64,000 nt of DNA from an uncultured Eisenbergiella sp. (GTDB lineage Bacteria > Bacillota > Clostridia > Lachnospirales > Lachnospiraceae), in NCBI GenBank assembly GCA_910585455.1, contig CAJUEL010000002.1, positions 62,001 through 126,000 of the forward strand. The letters are read 5' to 3'. Within the stretch, counting starts at the first letter, position 1, and each line of letters begins with the position of its first letter. Made by a program: the position numbers and the translations under genes. The notes beneath the pieces were generated by a model. That model was not told where the DNA came from. It saw only the letters and a list, made by a program, of their open reading frames with translations, and made no database searches. Shown one piece after another: positions 1 to 9,011 of the stretch.

Positions 1-1296
1 GCCCATCTGGAAAAAGCTCTATATGAAATGGAACATAGGGATTTCTCTTTCACCCTGTATATTACCGGAGAGCTTGACAAGGTATACGGCACACTCGCTC
101 TGATTTATGCCAAAAAGGAAGAAAAAGGAAAGGCAGTACAATATGCAGTTCTCGCGCTGCGCGCACAACGGTATCAGGATGACGTTTTAAATATGCTTAT
201 CCTGCTGTTCAGGGACAACAAAGAGAAAGCGGGTAATGTTTATACCTTCCTTTCCAAAATATATAATTTCGGTTCGTCCAGGGATGTATTTTTTGTCTAT
301 AAAGCCGCGAAGCTTGTACAGTTTTACCAGCTGGAGGATTACATCTATCATACGCTGTCTGAAAGTGAAATTGCCTTTTTGGAGGAAACAAAGAAACCTC
401 CTTATTTTCTTGATGAGACGCAGGCGAAAGAGCGCTATCCGTCCGTGCCCTACCATAACGGCATAGATATTCACTTTCTGGAGCTGATGGAGGAAATCAG
501 GGATGGCGATGTCATTTCTCTTTCTCTTCGGATGAACAACGCACTGCGGGAGATAGCGGCAAAGAATTCTGCGGCCTATGAAAAAATTCTTTCCTTTTAT
601 GAAAAAAATGAATTCTGGGGAAGGTTAGTGCCCGATCAGGATGAATATGAAACCTTTCAGCGGCGTGCGGAGTTTATGAAAAAGCAGCAAAGCGGAATCA
701 TTAACCTGTACGGTATTTTGTCCGATTATCGTTCCCGCCGCACGCTTTGTGCCCTGCTGGACAACTGGATGCATCTGAATAATGTGTCGCTGCAAATGGC
801 AACAGAAAGCTGCCCGCAGGTATTTGATCCGGATTTGATGCCGGACGCAAAAGGAAAACGCTTCATAGATCTCTGGGCAACAGAAGGAAATGATATTCGA
901 AGCTTCCTCCAGGCTTATGATGACAGCTATGAAAAAATTTTGTGTTATGTCAGGTCCGAGGACGATGCGTTGAAGCTCGCCTGCAACCTGCGCGGGGTAA
1001 AACGTTTGGAAATCAAGGCGTGTCAGGAAATGGAGGTCAATATAGATCATGATGTGATTGGCGCAGCCGGCTTTATCCGCATACACGGGGAGGGCAAAGA
1101 GCTGCAGCTTTTGAATTGCTGCAGCGCGCAAATCGCGGCATACCGCCCGGCGCTTATCGTAAGCGCTTACTATGGATATGAGGCGCTGCTTTCGATTACG
1201 GAAAGGATCATGCAGGTGAACCCCTCCTATAAACTGTATTTGCGTTATTACGGTGACTCATTTGCAACATCAGACTATTACCTGATTGCAATATAA
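1..1296 (+). CDS. TPR-like protein with FkbM-methyltransferase-like C-terminus (5'-partial)
   Basis: The frame is open from base 1, so the true start lies outside the window; 431 residues are visible. The first part is helical and reads like a degenerate tetratricopeptide repeat (LALIYAKKEEKGKAVQYA). The last 60 or so residues resemble the end of FkbM-family SAM-dependent methyltransferases (PALIVSAYYGYEALL, then NPSYKLYLRYYG), which often decorate surface glycans. No clear SAM-binding glycine loop was recognised, so activity is uncertain. The next gene is a fucosyltransferase-like glycosyltransferase whose start lies 19 bp after this stop, suggesting one transcript for surface polysaccharide or glycoprotein modification. 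The FkbM relation is inferred from the C-terminus only. Confidence 0.6.
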   Translation, partial: AHLEKALYEMEHRDFSFTLYITGELDKVYGTLALIYAKKEEKGKAVQYAVLALRAQRYQDDVLNMLILLFRDNKEKAGNVYTFLSKIYNFGSSRDVFFVYKAAKLVQFYQLEDYIYHTLSESEIAFLEETKKPPYFLDETQAKERYPSVPYHNGIDIHFLELMEEIRDGDVISLSLRMNNALREIAAKNSAAYEKILSFYEKNEFWGRLVPDQDEYETFQRRAEFMKKQQSGIINLYGILSDYRSRRTLCALLDNWMHLNNVSLQMATESCPQVFDPDLMPDAKGKRFIDLWATEGNDIRSFLQAYDDSYEKILCYVRSEDDALKLACNLRGVKRLEIKACQEMEVNIDHDVIGAAGFIRIHGEGKELQLLNCCSAQIAAYRPALIVSAYYGYEALLSITERIMQVNPSYKLYLRYYGDSFATSDYYLIAI

Positions 1297-1315
1297 ATAT
1301 AAGTTGAGGGTTGGG

Positions 1316-2212
1316 ATGGAACAATTAAAAATACAGTTTTTAAATGGTGGTCTTGCGAATCAGGCGTTCCAATATATTTTTGCGCGATATTACGCGCTTT
1401 CCCATCCGGGAGAGACCATGTATCTGGATGATTCCTATTTTGCCTTACATACGGTTCATAATGGATACGAATTGGAAAAGGTATTTGGCATTCATGCGCC
1501 TATGCTGAGCGATTGCTTTGATGAAGAGGTTTGGAATTTTATTTTGAGCGAACGGGCACAGGGGAAGAGCGTACCGCAGATATTATGCGAAAACGGGATC
1601 GCAATGGAAATGGTTTCTGAGGTAGAGGATGGGTATCAGACATTTAATCCATTTAAAGGCAAGGTGATTCAGACTCCCTGTAATGAGTATAAACCGCAAA
1701 TACTGGACAGGCAGGAACGTGTCTATTATCATGGCTACTGGGTTAATAAAAGCTGGTTTGCCCGATACGAGAAAGAATTTTTGGAGGAATTTAGATTTCC
1801 GGAAATTACCGATGATAAAAATAAAACGTATCTGCGCGATATCCAGACACCTCGTTCCGTATCGCTTCACGTCCGCAGAGGAGATTATATAACGGTAGGA
1901 TGGGTGTACCAGCTGCAGGAATATCGAAAACTGATTGATCGCTTTTTGGAGAATGTGGGAAGAAACTGGGATCTTTTCGTTTTTTCAGATGATTTGGACT
2001 GGTGCAGGGAAAACAAACGGGAGCTTGGGCTGGATAGCTTTAGAAACGTGTGCTACGTGGAAGGAAATACAAAGGAGAGAAGTTATATTGATATGCAGCT
2101 TATGAGCCAATGCAAGGCGATGATTTTGTCCAATAGCGCATTTTGCTATTTGGCTGCGTTACTGAATACGGGAATGAGTGTTGCCATAAACCCTACTGAA
2201 CGCGAAGTGTAG
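1316..2212 (+). CDS. GT11-family alpha-1,2-fucosyltransferase-like glycosyltransferase
   Basis: A 298-residue protein. GGLANQAFQY at residues 11-20 corresponds to the GGLGNQxFQY signature of GT11 fucosyltransferases, and HVRRGDY at 185-191 is the GDP-fucose binding motif of that family; VFSDDLDWC near 231 is also typical. It probably transfers a deoxyhexose to a surface glycan in the cytoplasm. The ATG at 1316 is chosen over an in-frame ATG at 1286 because GAGGG lies 5 bases upstream and the earlier start would overlap the previous gene. A strong terminator follows directly. The donor sugar cannot be proved from sequence. Confidence 0.82.
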   Translation: MEQLKIQFLNGGLANQAFQYIFARYYALSHPGETMYLDDSYFALHTVHNGYELEKVFGIHAPMLSDCFDEEVWNFILSERAQGKSVPQILCENGIAMEMVSEVEDGYQTFNPFKGKVIQTPCNEYKPQILDRQERVYYHGYWVNKSWFARYEKEFLEEFRFPEITDDKNKTYLRDIQTPRSVSLHVRRGDYITVGWVYQLQEYRKLIDRFLENVGRNWDLFVFSDDLDWCRENKRELGLDSFRNVCYVEGNTKERSYIDMQLMSQCKAMILSNSAFCYLAALLNTGMSVAINPTEREV

Positions 2213-2220
2213 AGGGATAG

Positions 2221-2258
2221 AGCCATGAGCCGGACTTTTCCGGCTTGTGGCTTTATTT
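2221..2258 (+). terminator. Rho-independent terminator after the GT11 gene
   Basis: The stem AGCC..GCCGGA pairs with TCCGGC..GGCT around a short T-rich loop (2221-2252) and is followed by TTATTT. It begins 9 bases after the GT11 stop and separates that unit from the acyltransferase operon. Confidence 0.85.
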
Positions 2259-2326
2259 AGTCTTGCTGTTCTGCTCCGGTTTTTCTCTGCATCTATCCCG
2301 GGGATTCAAACATTGAAAGAAAGCTG

Positions 2327-2354
2327 TTGAAAAAAAGCGAAAATACGGTATACT
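2327..2354 (+). promoter_or_regulatory. Sigma-70-type promoter for the MBOAT/AlgJ/flippase unit
   Basis: TTGAAA (2327-2332), a 16 bp spacer and TATACT (2349-2354). It lies about 50 bp upstream of the MBOAT start and downstream of the terminator at 2221-2258. Confidence 0.7.
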
Positions 2355-2407
2355 AATTAAAGAAGGCGCAGACCTTCCAGAACATGCCAATTACCGGAGA
2401 AAAATGA

Positions 2408-3823
2408 ATGAGCATCAATTCCATGCTGTTTTTGACCGCGTTCCTGCCCGCCATATTCATCCTGGACAGGCTATGCGTTCATCATATCAAATTAAAAAAT
2501 ATATTGCTTTTGCTGGCAAGCCTCTTGTTTTATGCCTGGGGTGAACCGGTCTATATTCTGCTGCTTCTCGTTTCCATCGCATTAAACTATGGCTTCGGGC
2601 TTTTGCTGGAATGGCAAAGGGAGCGGGAGCGCGTGGCGCAGATATTGCTGGCGGCAGGCATCGTGGCGAATCTCGGGCTTTTGGGCTACTATAAATATTT
2701 TGACTTTTTCCTGCGCATCTTAAACCGGCTGAGCGGGCGGGAGCTGTTTGAAATGCGGAGCATTCCGCTGCCGGTGGGAATTTCCTTTTTCACCTTCGGC
2801 GCGATCTCCTATCTTGTGGATTTGTATCGGGGAAAATATCCTTCCGAAAAAAACGTGGTGGACATGGCGCTGTATATGGCGTTTTTCCCGAAGGTATCCG
2901 TGGGGCCGATTGCCCGCTATGCGGATTTTGGCGCGCAGCTAAAGAGCAGGCGGGAGAGTAACGCGAAGACTGCGGCGGGCATCCGGCGTTTCTCCTATGG
3001 CCTGGGGAAAAAAGTGTTGATCGCCAATGTGCTGGGGAGCTTTGTGGATCAGGTCTATGCGCAGGATATCGGTAATGTGACCGGCGTCATGGTCTGGTGC
3101 GCTGCGCTTTTGTACACATTGCAAATCTATTACGACTTTTCAGCCTTTTCTGATATGGCAGTGGGGCTTGGCAAGATGTTTGGCTTTACTATTTGTGAAA
3201 ACTTTAACTATCCGTATCTGTCAGGCTCCATTCAGGAATTCTGGCGCAGGTGGCACATTTCTCTGGGAAGCTGGTTTCGGGATTATCTGTATATTCCTCT
3301 GGGCGGCAACCGCAAAGGCGCGGTCAGGACATATGTCAATCTGGTCGTGGTCTGGCTGGCGACGGGGTTGTGGCATGGCGCGACGACGGCATTCATTGTA
3401 TGGGGCATGATTCATGGATTTTTCATCATCCTGGAACGTGCGGGCTTAAAGAAGCTTCTGGATAAAATCGGATTTTTGAAATACATTTATACGGATCTCA
3501 TCGTGATAATCGGTTGGGTGTTTTTCAGGATAGGGAATTTGTCGCCTGCGATCGCCTATCTCAAACGGATGCTGATGCCCTGGCGATATACGGTAAGCGC
3601 CTATGCCATGCGGGAGCTGATGAGCAACCGGTGTATGGTGATGACCGTGGCGGGCGTGTTGGGAATGGGACTTTTTCAGGCATTTATGAAAAGATTTTTC
3701 CCGAAGGCGGGACGGCTGCGGGGAAGCGTATGGGAACTGGTTTATTGCATGCTGTTGGTTGCAGCCTCCATGCTCTTTATGGTGAATGGAACCTATAATC
3801 CGGCAATTTACCTGAATTTTTGA
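2408..3823 (+). CDS. MBOAT-family membrane O-acyltransferase (AlgI/DltB-like)
   Basis: A 471-residue polytopic membrane protein. FPKVSVGPIARY, the FWRRWHISLGSWFRDYLYIP block and GLWHGATTAFIVWG are hallmarks of the AlgI/PatA branch of membrane-bound O-acyltransferases; His323 in GLWHG is the conserved catalytic-type histidine. Such proteins pass acyl groups, usually acetyl, across the membrane to an extracytoplasmic glycan. The next gene overlaps its end region and encodes an AlgJ/AlgX-like partner, the standard two-component arrangement. With the flippase further down it suggests an acetylated exopolysaccharide or wall polymer. The substrate is unknown. Confidence 0.9.
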   Translation: MSINSMLFLTAFLPAIFILDRLCVHHIKLKNILLLLASLLFYAWGEPVYILLLLVSIALNYGFGLLLEWQRERERVAQILLAAGIVANLGLLGYYKYFDFFLRILNRLSGRELFEMRSIPLPVGISFFTFGAISYLVDLYRGKYPSEKNVVDMALYMAFFPKVSVGPIARYADFGAQLKSRRESNAKTAAGIRRFSYGLGKKVLIANVLGSFVDQVYAQDIGNVTGVMVWCAALLYTLQIYYDFSAFSDMAVGLGKMFGFTICENFNYPYLSGSIQEFWRRWHISLGSWFRDYLYIPLGGNRKGAVRTYVNLVVVWLATGLWHGATTAFIVWGMIHGFFIILERAGLKKLLDKIGFLKYIYTDLIVIIGWVFFRIGNLSPAIAYLKRMLMPWRYTVSAYAMRELMSNRCMVMTVAGVLGMGLFQAFMKRFFPKAGRLRGSVWELVYCMLLVAASMLFMVNGTYNPAIYLNF

Positions 3824-3846
3824 CAGGAAATGATGGGAGTTGTTGC

Positions 3847-4950
3847 ATGAAAAAAAATAATGCGGGTCTCTGGATGGTCTGTTTTGCCTTGCTTTTGCTC
3901 ATGCCGCGTCTGATCTGGACGGTGGCGGCGGACCGTTTTGAGACGGATGCGACAGAAAATACGGTGATGGCAACGGCGCCGAAGCTGACGAAGGATAATT
4001 GGAAGGATTATCCGGCATCCCTGGAGGAATACTATAACGGCAGCGTGCCCTTTCGCAGTCAGCTCATCACGCTCCACAGCCTGCTGGACCTGAATGTTTT
4101 CCGGGAAAAATCCATCAATGATAAAGTGGTGGTGGGCGGCCAGGATTGGCTTTTCTACAGCGCCGAAAGCGATATTGAGGATTATAAGGGGACCAATCTG
4201 TTTACAGAGGGGCAGCTTGCGGTGATAGCGGATAATCTGCTTGTGACAAAGAACTGGCTGGAGGCCCGGGATATCGAGTTTGTTCTGTTCGTTGCGCCGA
4301 ATAAGGAGACGATTTACGGGGAGGATTATCTGCCCGCTTACTATAAAAAGGGAGAACTGACCAGAACCGGACAGCTTCTTTCCTATCTGAAGGAGCATAC
4401 GGACATCCGTGTGGTTTATCCGGAGGAGGAGATGCGGCAGTGCCGGGAGGACTGGTCGCTTTACTGGCACTATGACACCCATTGGAATGCTGCCGGCGGA
4501 TATATCGGGGCGAAAAAGCTTCTTGCCGAGCTGGGAATTGAGGTTCCCGATCCGCATGAATTGACGTTTACGCCGGATGATTTTTCCGGCTACGATCTTG
4601 CCCGCATGATGAATTTACAGGATTATTACGAAAAAAAGAAGCCGAAGGACATCAATTATATTGTGACTGGATATAATGGAAATAACCTGCAGGCGGTATC
4701 CATTGACGATGCCACGGCGCTTGTATACCATTCCGATTCGCCGGATGAAAGAAAGCTCTTCATGGTGCGAGATTCCTTTGCGGGCGGCATGGCGCCTGCG
4801 CTGGTGAGCAATTTCAGGGACAGCTATCTGGCCCACTGGAACGGGTTTTTTGAGCAGTCCATGGTCGATGAACAGGCTCCGGACGTATTTGTGCTGGAAG
4901 TGGTGGAGAGAAGGCTGGATTATCTGAGCACATTCCGCCTGTCTGATTAA
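3847..4950 (+). CDS. AlgJ/AlgX-like SGNH-fold acetyltransferase (DHHW-type protein)
   Basis: A 367-residue protein with an N-terminal hydrophobic segment (signal anchor, about residues 5-25) and an extracytoplasmic domain. DTHWN at residues 210-214 and the later MVRDSFAGGMAP block match the Asp/His and Ser regions of AlgJ/AlgX-type polysaccharide O-acetyltransferases. It would accept acetyl groups exported by the MBOAT protein upstream and place them on the glycan. The ATG at 3847 has GGGAG 7 bases upstream; a TTG at 3820 overlaps the previous gene and is less likely. Partner and family are well supported, the glycan is not known. Confidence 0.82.
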   Translation: MKKNNAGLWMVCFALLLLMPRLIWTVAADRFETDATENTVMATAPKLTKDNWKDYPASLEEYYNGSVPFRSQLITLHSLLDLNVFREKSINDKVVVGGQDWLFYSAESDIEDYKGTNLFTEGQLAVIADNLLVTKNWLEARDIEFVLFVAPNKETIYGEDYLPAYYKKGELTRTGQLLSYLKEHTDIRVVYPEEEMRQCREDWSLYWHYDTHWNAAGGYIGAKKLLAELGIEVPDPHELTFTPDDFSGYDLARMMNLQDYYEKKKPKDINYIVTGYNGNNLQAVSIDDATALVYHSDSPDERKLFMVRDSFAGGMAPALVSNFRDSYLAHWNGFFEQSMVDEQAPDVFVLEVVERRLDYLSTFRLSD

Positions 4951-4967
4951 GGGCAAAAAGGAGATTT

Positions 4968-6626
4968 ATGGCAACCCAGACAAAAAAAGGCGATTCTTTC
5001 GTAAAGCAGGCAGGAATTCTGGCTGCGGCGGGAATGATATGCAGGATCATCGGGCTTTTATACAGAAGCCCTCTGACAGGAGTGATCGGGGAGACCGGCA
5101 ACGGCTATTATACGCCGGCATACCGGATATACCAGATGATTCTGTTGATTTCCTCTTATAGCATTCCCGCGGCGATTTCCAAGGTGATTTCCCAGCGTCT
5201 TGCGATGCAGCAGTATAAAAATGCGCAGCGGATTTTTCGGTGCGCAATTTTGTATGTGGTGGTGGTGGGCGGCGCAGGAAGCCTTGTCGCCTTTATCGGC
5301 GCGGATGCGTTAAGCCCGGGCAGGTCCGCCATGGTATTGCGCACGCTTGCCCCGACCATTTTTCTTTCAGGGCTTCTGGGCGTTTTGCGGGGCTATTTTC
5401 AGGCGAATAAAACGATGCTGCAAACCTCCATATCCCAGATTCTGGAACAGATATTAAACGCTTTTGTCAGCATTGGCGCGGCATTCTGGCTGATGCAGAT
5501 TTTTATGGAAGAGGATCCCCAGACGCGGGCCGCCTGGGGGGCGGTGGGAAGCGCGATGGGCACCGGTATCGGCGTGCTGGTGGCGCTGCTTTTCATGCTC
5601 TTTGTCTACCAGATGAACAAAAAGGTGATTCGCGGACGCTTAAAGCGGGATCGTTCCAGAGAGGTTTTGTCCACGGGAGAAATTTTTAAAATCATCATTT
5701 TCATGGTGACGCCGGTCATCATGAGCACCTTTGTATACAATGCCAGCGCGCTGATCAACCAGACTTTGTACTTGAATTTGATGGAGGCCGTGCATCAGCA
5801 TGAGCTGGAGGAGCTGATGGTGACAAACGGCGTATACGATACGCAGGCGGTCGGTCTGTCAAATATTCCCATCGCGATCGCATCCGCCATGGCTTCGGCA
5901 ATACTTCCCAGTATTGCGGGAAGCTTTGCGACCAAAAATAAGAAGGAAGTGAACCGGAAAATCAAAACGGCGATCAAGACGATCATGTTTCTGGCGATTC
6001 CCTCTGCTGTGGGCATGACGGTGCTGGCAAAGCCGATCGTATGGCTTTTATATTCGGGCATATCGGCAAATAATATCGCGCTGGGCGGTTGGCTTTTGGC
6101 AGCGCTGGGGGCGAGCACGGTATTTTATTCTTTGTCCACCCTGTCCAATTCCATTCTTCAGGCGGTGGGAAAACAGGGAAAGCCTGTGGTGAATGCGGCA
6201 GTGGCGCTCGCTGTGGAGGCGGCGGTGGCGACGCTTTTACTGGTGTATACCAATCTGGGGATATACAGTCTGCCGGTTGCCGTAACGGTTTATTCCTTTC
6301 TGATTTGTCTGTTTAACGGATATTCAGTGAAAAAAGCGACGGGCTACCGGCAGGAGGTGGTCAATACTTTCCTCCTTCCCTTCTGGGCGTCGCTCATCAT
6401 GGGAATCGTTGCCGCCGGGACGTATTACGGATTTTCTGCGTTGTTTGAAAATGCCGGTTACGCGGTCAATGCCGTAGGGCTTCTTCTCTCCGTGGGGCTT
6501 GGGGCATTCACCTATTTTTCCATGGTTTTGAAGCTTGGCGCGATGACAAAGAAGGAGCTTTTGGCAATTCCGAAGGGATATTTGATCGTAAAAATTGCCG
6601 TAAAACTGCATTTGCTTAAGAAATAG
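4968..6626 (+). CDS. SpoVB/PST-type polysaccharide flippase (MOP superfamily)
   Basis: A 552-residue protein with about 14 hydrophobic segments. The start KQAGILAAAGMICRIIGLLY, followed by YRIYQMILLISSYSIPAAIS, is typical of SpoVB/YtgP-like members of the MOP flippase superfamily, which move lipid-linked saccharides across the membrane. It lies 17 bp after the AlgJ-like gene behind an AAGGAG site, so it is probably the last gene of the acylation operon. It may export the glycan acetylated by its neighbours, or act on a peptidoglycan-type lipid intermediate as sporulation homologues do. These options cannot be separated from sequence. Confidence 0.85.
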   Translation: MATQTKKGDSFVKQAGILAAAGMICRIIGLLYRSPLTGVIGETGNGYYTPAYRIYQMILLISSYSIPAAISKVISQRLAMQQYKNAQRIFRCAILYVVVVGGAGSLVAFIGADALSPGRSAMVLRTLAPTIFLSGLLGVLRGYFQANKTMLQTSISQILEQILNAFVSIGAAFWLMQIFMEEDPQTRAAWGAVGSAMGTGIGVLVALLFMLFVYQMNKKVIRGRLKRDRSREVLSTGEIFKIIIFMVTPVIMSTFVYNASALINQTLYLNLMEAVHQHELEELMVTNGVYDTQAVGLSNIPIAIASAMASAILPSIAGSFATKNKKEVNRKIKTAIKTIMFLAIPSAVGMTVLAKPIVWLLYSGISANNIALGGWLLAALGASTVFYSLSTLSNSILQAVGKQGKPVVNAAVALAVEAAVATLLLVYTNLGIYSLPVAVTVYSFLICLFNGYSVKKATGYRQEVVNTFLLPFWASLIMGIVAAGTYYGFSALFENAGYAVNAVGLLLSVGLGAFTYFSMVLKLGAMTKKELLAIPKGYLIVKIAVKLHLLKK

Positions 6627-6791
6627 CGGGAAATTGTAACAAAAATGTAATAAAATTTGAAAAATGCTGGATTTTTATGGCATTCGGGAGTACAATATCA
6701 TAGACTTAATATGCGAATGAAAGATACAGGGATCATAGAATTGAAACTTTGAAAAGCAAAGCCTGTCAAAACAGGTGTGGGAGTGAACGGG

Positions 6792-7973
6792 ATGATGAAA
6801 AAAACAAGCTTATTATGTCTGGCAGCCTGCCTGACAATATCTTTTTGTGCCTGTGGGAATCAAAGAACGGAAGAGAATCCTTCCGAATCTGCGCAGGAGA
6901 GCGCCTCGGTCAGCGAGGAGCAGCCGCCGGTATCCGCTGCGCCGCAGGAAAGCACGGAAGCGGTCGCAGAAGAAGGACCAGCCAGCTACCTGACAGGTCT
7001 GGCGTGCACGGCAGAGGAACAAAACCAGAGGCCGATGGCGGTCATGATCAACAATATCAAGGCGGGAACGCCCCAGGCAGGGATCGGACAGGCCTCCGTG
7101 ATATATGAAGCCCCCATGGAAGGCGCGGATGTGACCCGTCTGATGCCTTTATTTGAAAACTGGCAGGATATGGATATGATTGGCTATGTCCGCAGCAGCC
7201 GTGACTATTTTGTATATTGCGCGCTGGAATTTGACGCGCTTTACGCGCATTTTGGACAGGCTACGCCCTATGTGGGAGCGATGCTCAACAGCGACGCGGT
7301 GGACAACATCAGCGGCGCGACGGCAGGCATCGACAGACCGGCATCAAACGATACGTTTCCGCGCTCGAATGAAAGAAAGGCGCCTCATAATGTGTACACC
7401 TCCGGACAGGCGCTTTTGAAGGCGGCGGAGAAATTTGATTACAGCCTGACATATCATGATACGCATAAACCCAAGTTTACCTTCGCGCCGGTGGGAGAGA
7501 AGGCAGAGCTGGCCGGCGGCGTTGATGTTACTGTTTTATACCCCGGCGGGAAAGCTTCGGGGAAGGCAAACGGGTACTCCAACGTACAGGCATGGTTTGA
7601 ATATAACGCGGAGGATGGTAAATACTATCGGTATCAGTATGGGGACAAGCACATTGACGAGCTGACGGGAGAGCAGCTTGCGGTGGATAATGTGATTTTC
7701 CAGTATTGCCATGGAGAATTCCGCGATGATAAGAAATATATGGCTTTCAATTTGCACGGCGGCTGGGAAGACGGCGCTGCGCAGACAGGTAACTATCGCG
7801 TACAGGTATTCACCGGCGGCAAGATGGTGGAGGGAACCTGGTCAAGGTACGCGGATACGGATCCCGCATATTATCTGGATAAGGATGGAAATCCGATTGC
7901 GTTAAACCGTGGAAAAACATGGATCTGCCTGATCTGGGACAGCCATGCAGAGGATGTGGTGTTGGAAAACTGA
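6792..7973 (+). CDS. DUF3048 (YerB-like) lipoprotein
   Basis: A 393-residue predicted lipoprotein. MMKKTS, a hydrophobic run and Cys21 form a lipoprotein-like signal, followed by a Glu/Ser-rich linker to about residue 70. The mature part has RPMAVMINNIKAGTPQAGIG, then YEAPMEGADVTRLMPLF and GYVRSSRDYFV, the signature of DUF3048 proteins such as B. subtilis YerB. C-terminal blocks (DNVIFQYCHG, GNYRVQVFTGGKMVEGTWSR, RGKTWICLIWD) continue that family. The biochemical role is unknown. The start at 6792 is preferred over a GTG at 6777 because GGGAG lies just upstream. No strong promoter was recognised in the 165 bp before it. Confidence 0.85.
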   Translation: MMKKTSLLCLAACLTISFCACGNQRTEENPSESAQESASVSEEQPPVSAAPQESTEAVAEEGPASYLTGLACTAEEQNQRPMAVMINNIKAGTPQAGIGQASVIYEAPMEGADVTRLMPLFENWQDMDMIGYVRSSRDYFVYCALEFDALYAHFGQATPYVGAMLNSDAVDNISGATAGIDRPASNDTFPRSNERKAPHNVYTSGQALLKAAEKFDYSLTYHDTHKPKFTFAPVGEKAELAGGVDVTVLYPGGKASGKANGYSNVQAWFEYNAEDGKYYRYQYGDKHIDELTGEQLAVDNVIFQYCHGEFRDDKKYMAFNLHGGWEDGAAQTGNYRVQVFTGGKMVEGTWSRYADTDPAYYLDKDGNPIALNRGKTWICLIWDSHAEDVVLEN

Positions 7974-8045
7974 AGCATTTTTTATCCGATTATGGGCTGT
8001 CATATGGCAGCCCGCATGTTACATAAGAAAGCAAGGAGTTTGTCG

Positions 8046-8837
8046 ATGAAGAAGGTTTGGAACAGCTTCCGTCTGGCGTTTGCCATGTATTCTATTTTCC
8101 CGTCGCCCCAAATCAGAAGGACCCGGGAGAATATGAAATATATTCTGATTTTTGTGCCGCTGGTCGGTATTATCATTGGCTTTCTTCTCAGGGAGTGGAT
8201 GGTGATCAGCCCCTATCTGGTCAACAGAGATCTGCTGGGGGCCGTGGTCTGTGTGATGCTGCCGATTTTTTTGTCCGGCGGCGCTTTCCTGGACGGTTTT
8301 TTCCGGACGGTGGACGCGCTTTGCTCTCATGAAACAAGAGAAGGAAAGCTGGAAATTCTGCGGGATTCCCACAGCGGATATTTTGCCATCATCGTCTGCG
8401 TCAGCTATTTTTTCTTAAGTGTCGGATTATGGAGTGAGATACCGCTGGATGACTGGCAGGTTCTGGCCTTTGGCTTTGTGCTTTCCCGCGCGCTCTACGG
8501 GCTGTCTATCGTGCTGTTTCCGCATACCCAGAAAAGTAAATGCTCCCTGTATGTGGGAAGGGACCAGAGCAGATGGATCGTGGCAGGCTTTATGGTCATC
8601 TATATCGGCATATGCCTGATGGGAATGATGATGACGAATCCGGTAGTCGGTGTGCAGTGTCTGGTCGGCGTGGCGTTGGCATTTTTGTTCTATTGTTATG
8701 TGGCGTTTCATCATTTCGGAGGGATCACGGAGGATATCGCCTGCTTTTTCGTGCACATGTGTGAAATCATGATGCCGCTGGTGGTGCTGGTGACAAATCT
8801 GATCGCAAATCTGGACATCGCGAGCATTAAGATGTGA
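8046..8837 (+). CDS. cobS: CobS-like adenosylcobinamide-GDP ribazoletransferase
   Basis: A 263-residue membrane protein with six or so hydrophobic segments. GGAFLDGFFRTVDALCSH (from about residue 78) followed by KLEILRDSHSGYF matches the GG..LDG...T.D......R...ILRDS.xG order of cobalamin synthase, which joins alpha-ribazole to adenosylcobinamide-GDP. One position of the usual DGLADTxDG motif differs: Arg stands where Asp is common. The start at 8046 has AAGGAG 7 bases upstream. No other cobalamin gene and no B12 riboswitch lies nearby, so it is an orphan here. A relaxed or different substrate is possible. Confidence 0.75.
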   Translation: MKKVWNSFRLAFAMYSIFPSPQIRRTRENMKYILIFVPLVGIIIGFLLREWMVISPYLVNRDLLGAVVCVMLPIFLSGGAFLDGFFRTVDALCSHETREGKLEILRDSHSGYFAIIVCVSYFFLSVGLWSEIPLDDWQVLAFGFVLSRALYGLSIVLFPHTQKSKCSLYVGRDQSRWIVAGFMVIYIGICLMGMMMTNPVVGVQCLVGVALAFLFYCYVAFHHFGGITEDIACFFVHMCEIMMPLVVLVTNLIANLDIASIKM

Positions 8838-8909
8838 GGGAACAGTAACAATATTTCTGCTATTCAGAACGGGATAAGCGGCAACATATTTTCAAATACA
8901 GATCAAAAG

Positions 8910-8945
8910 CAGCCTCCGGCGCAATGCCCGGGGCTGTTTTTAAAA
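8910..8945. terminator. Bidirectional terminator between cobS and the ROK kinase gene
   Basis: A GC-rich stem (CAGCCtCCGG / CCGGgGCTG) with TTTTT on the + side and an A-rich flank that gives T-rich sequence on the - strand. It sits between convergent genes. A second hairpin (CCCCTGT / ACAGGGG, 8964-8990) without a T-run lies between it and the ROK stop. Confidence 0.75.
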
Positions 8946-9011
8946 TCAAAGCGGAACCTCTGTCCCCTGTGCCTGTTATAGGGACAGGGGCCTTTGCGGT
9001 TGGAAAACGGT

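Noticed and set aside
6627..6791. Promoter for the YerB-like gene
   Set aside because: AT-rich with partial -10 matches such as TACAAT, but no -35 at proper spacing, so no site is called.
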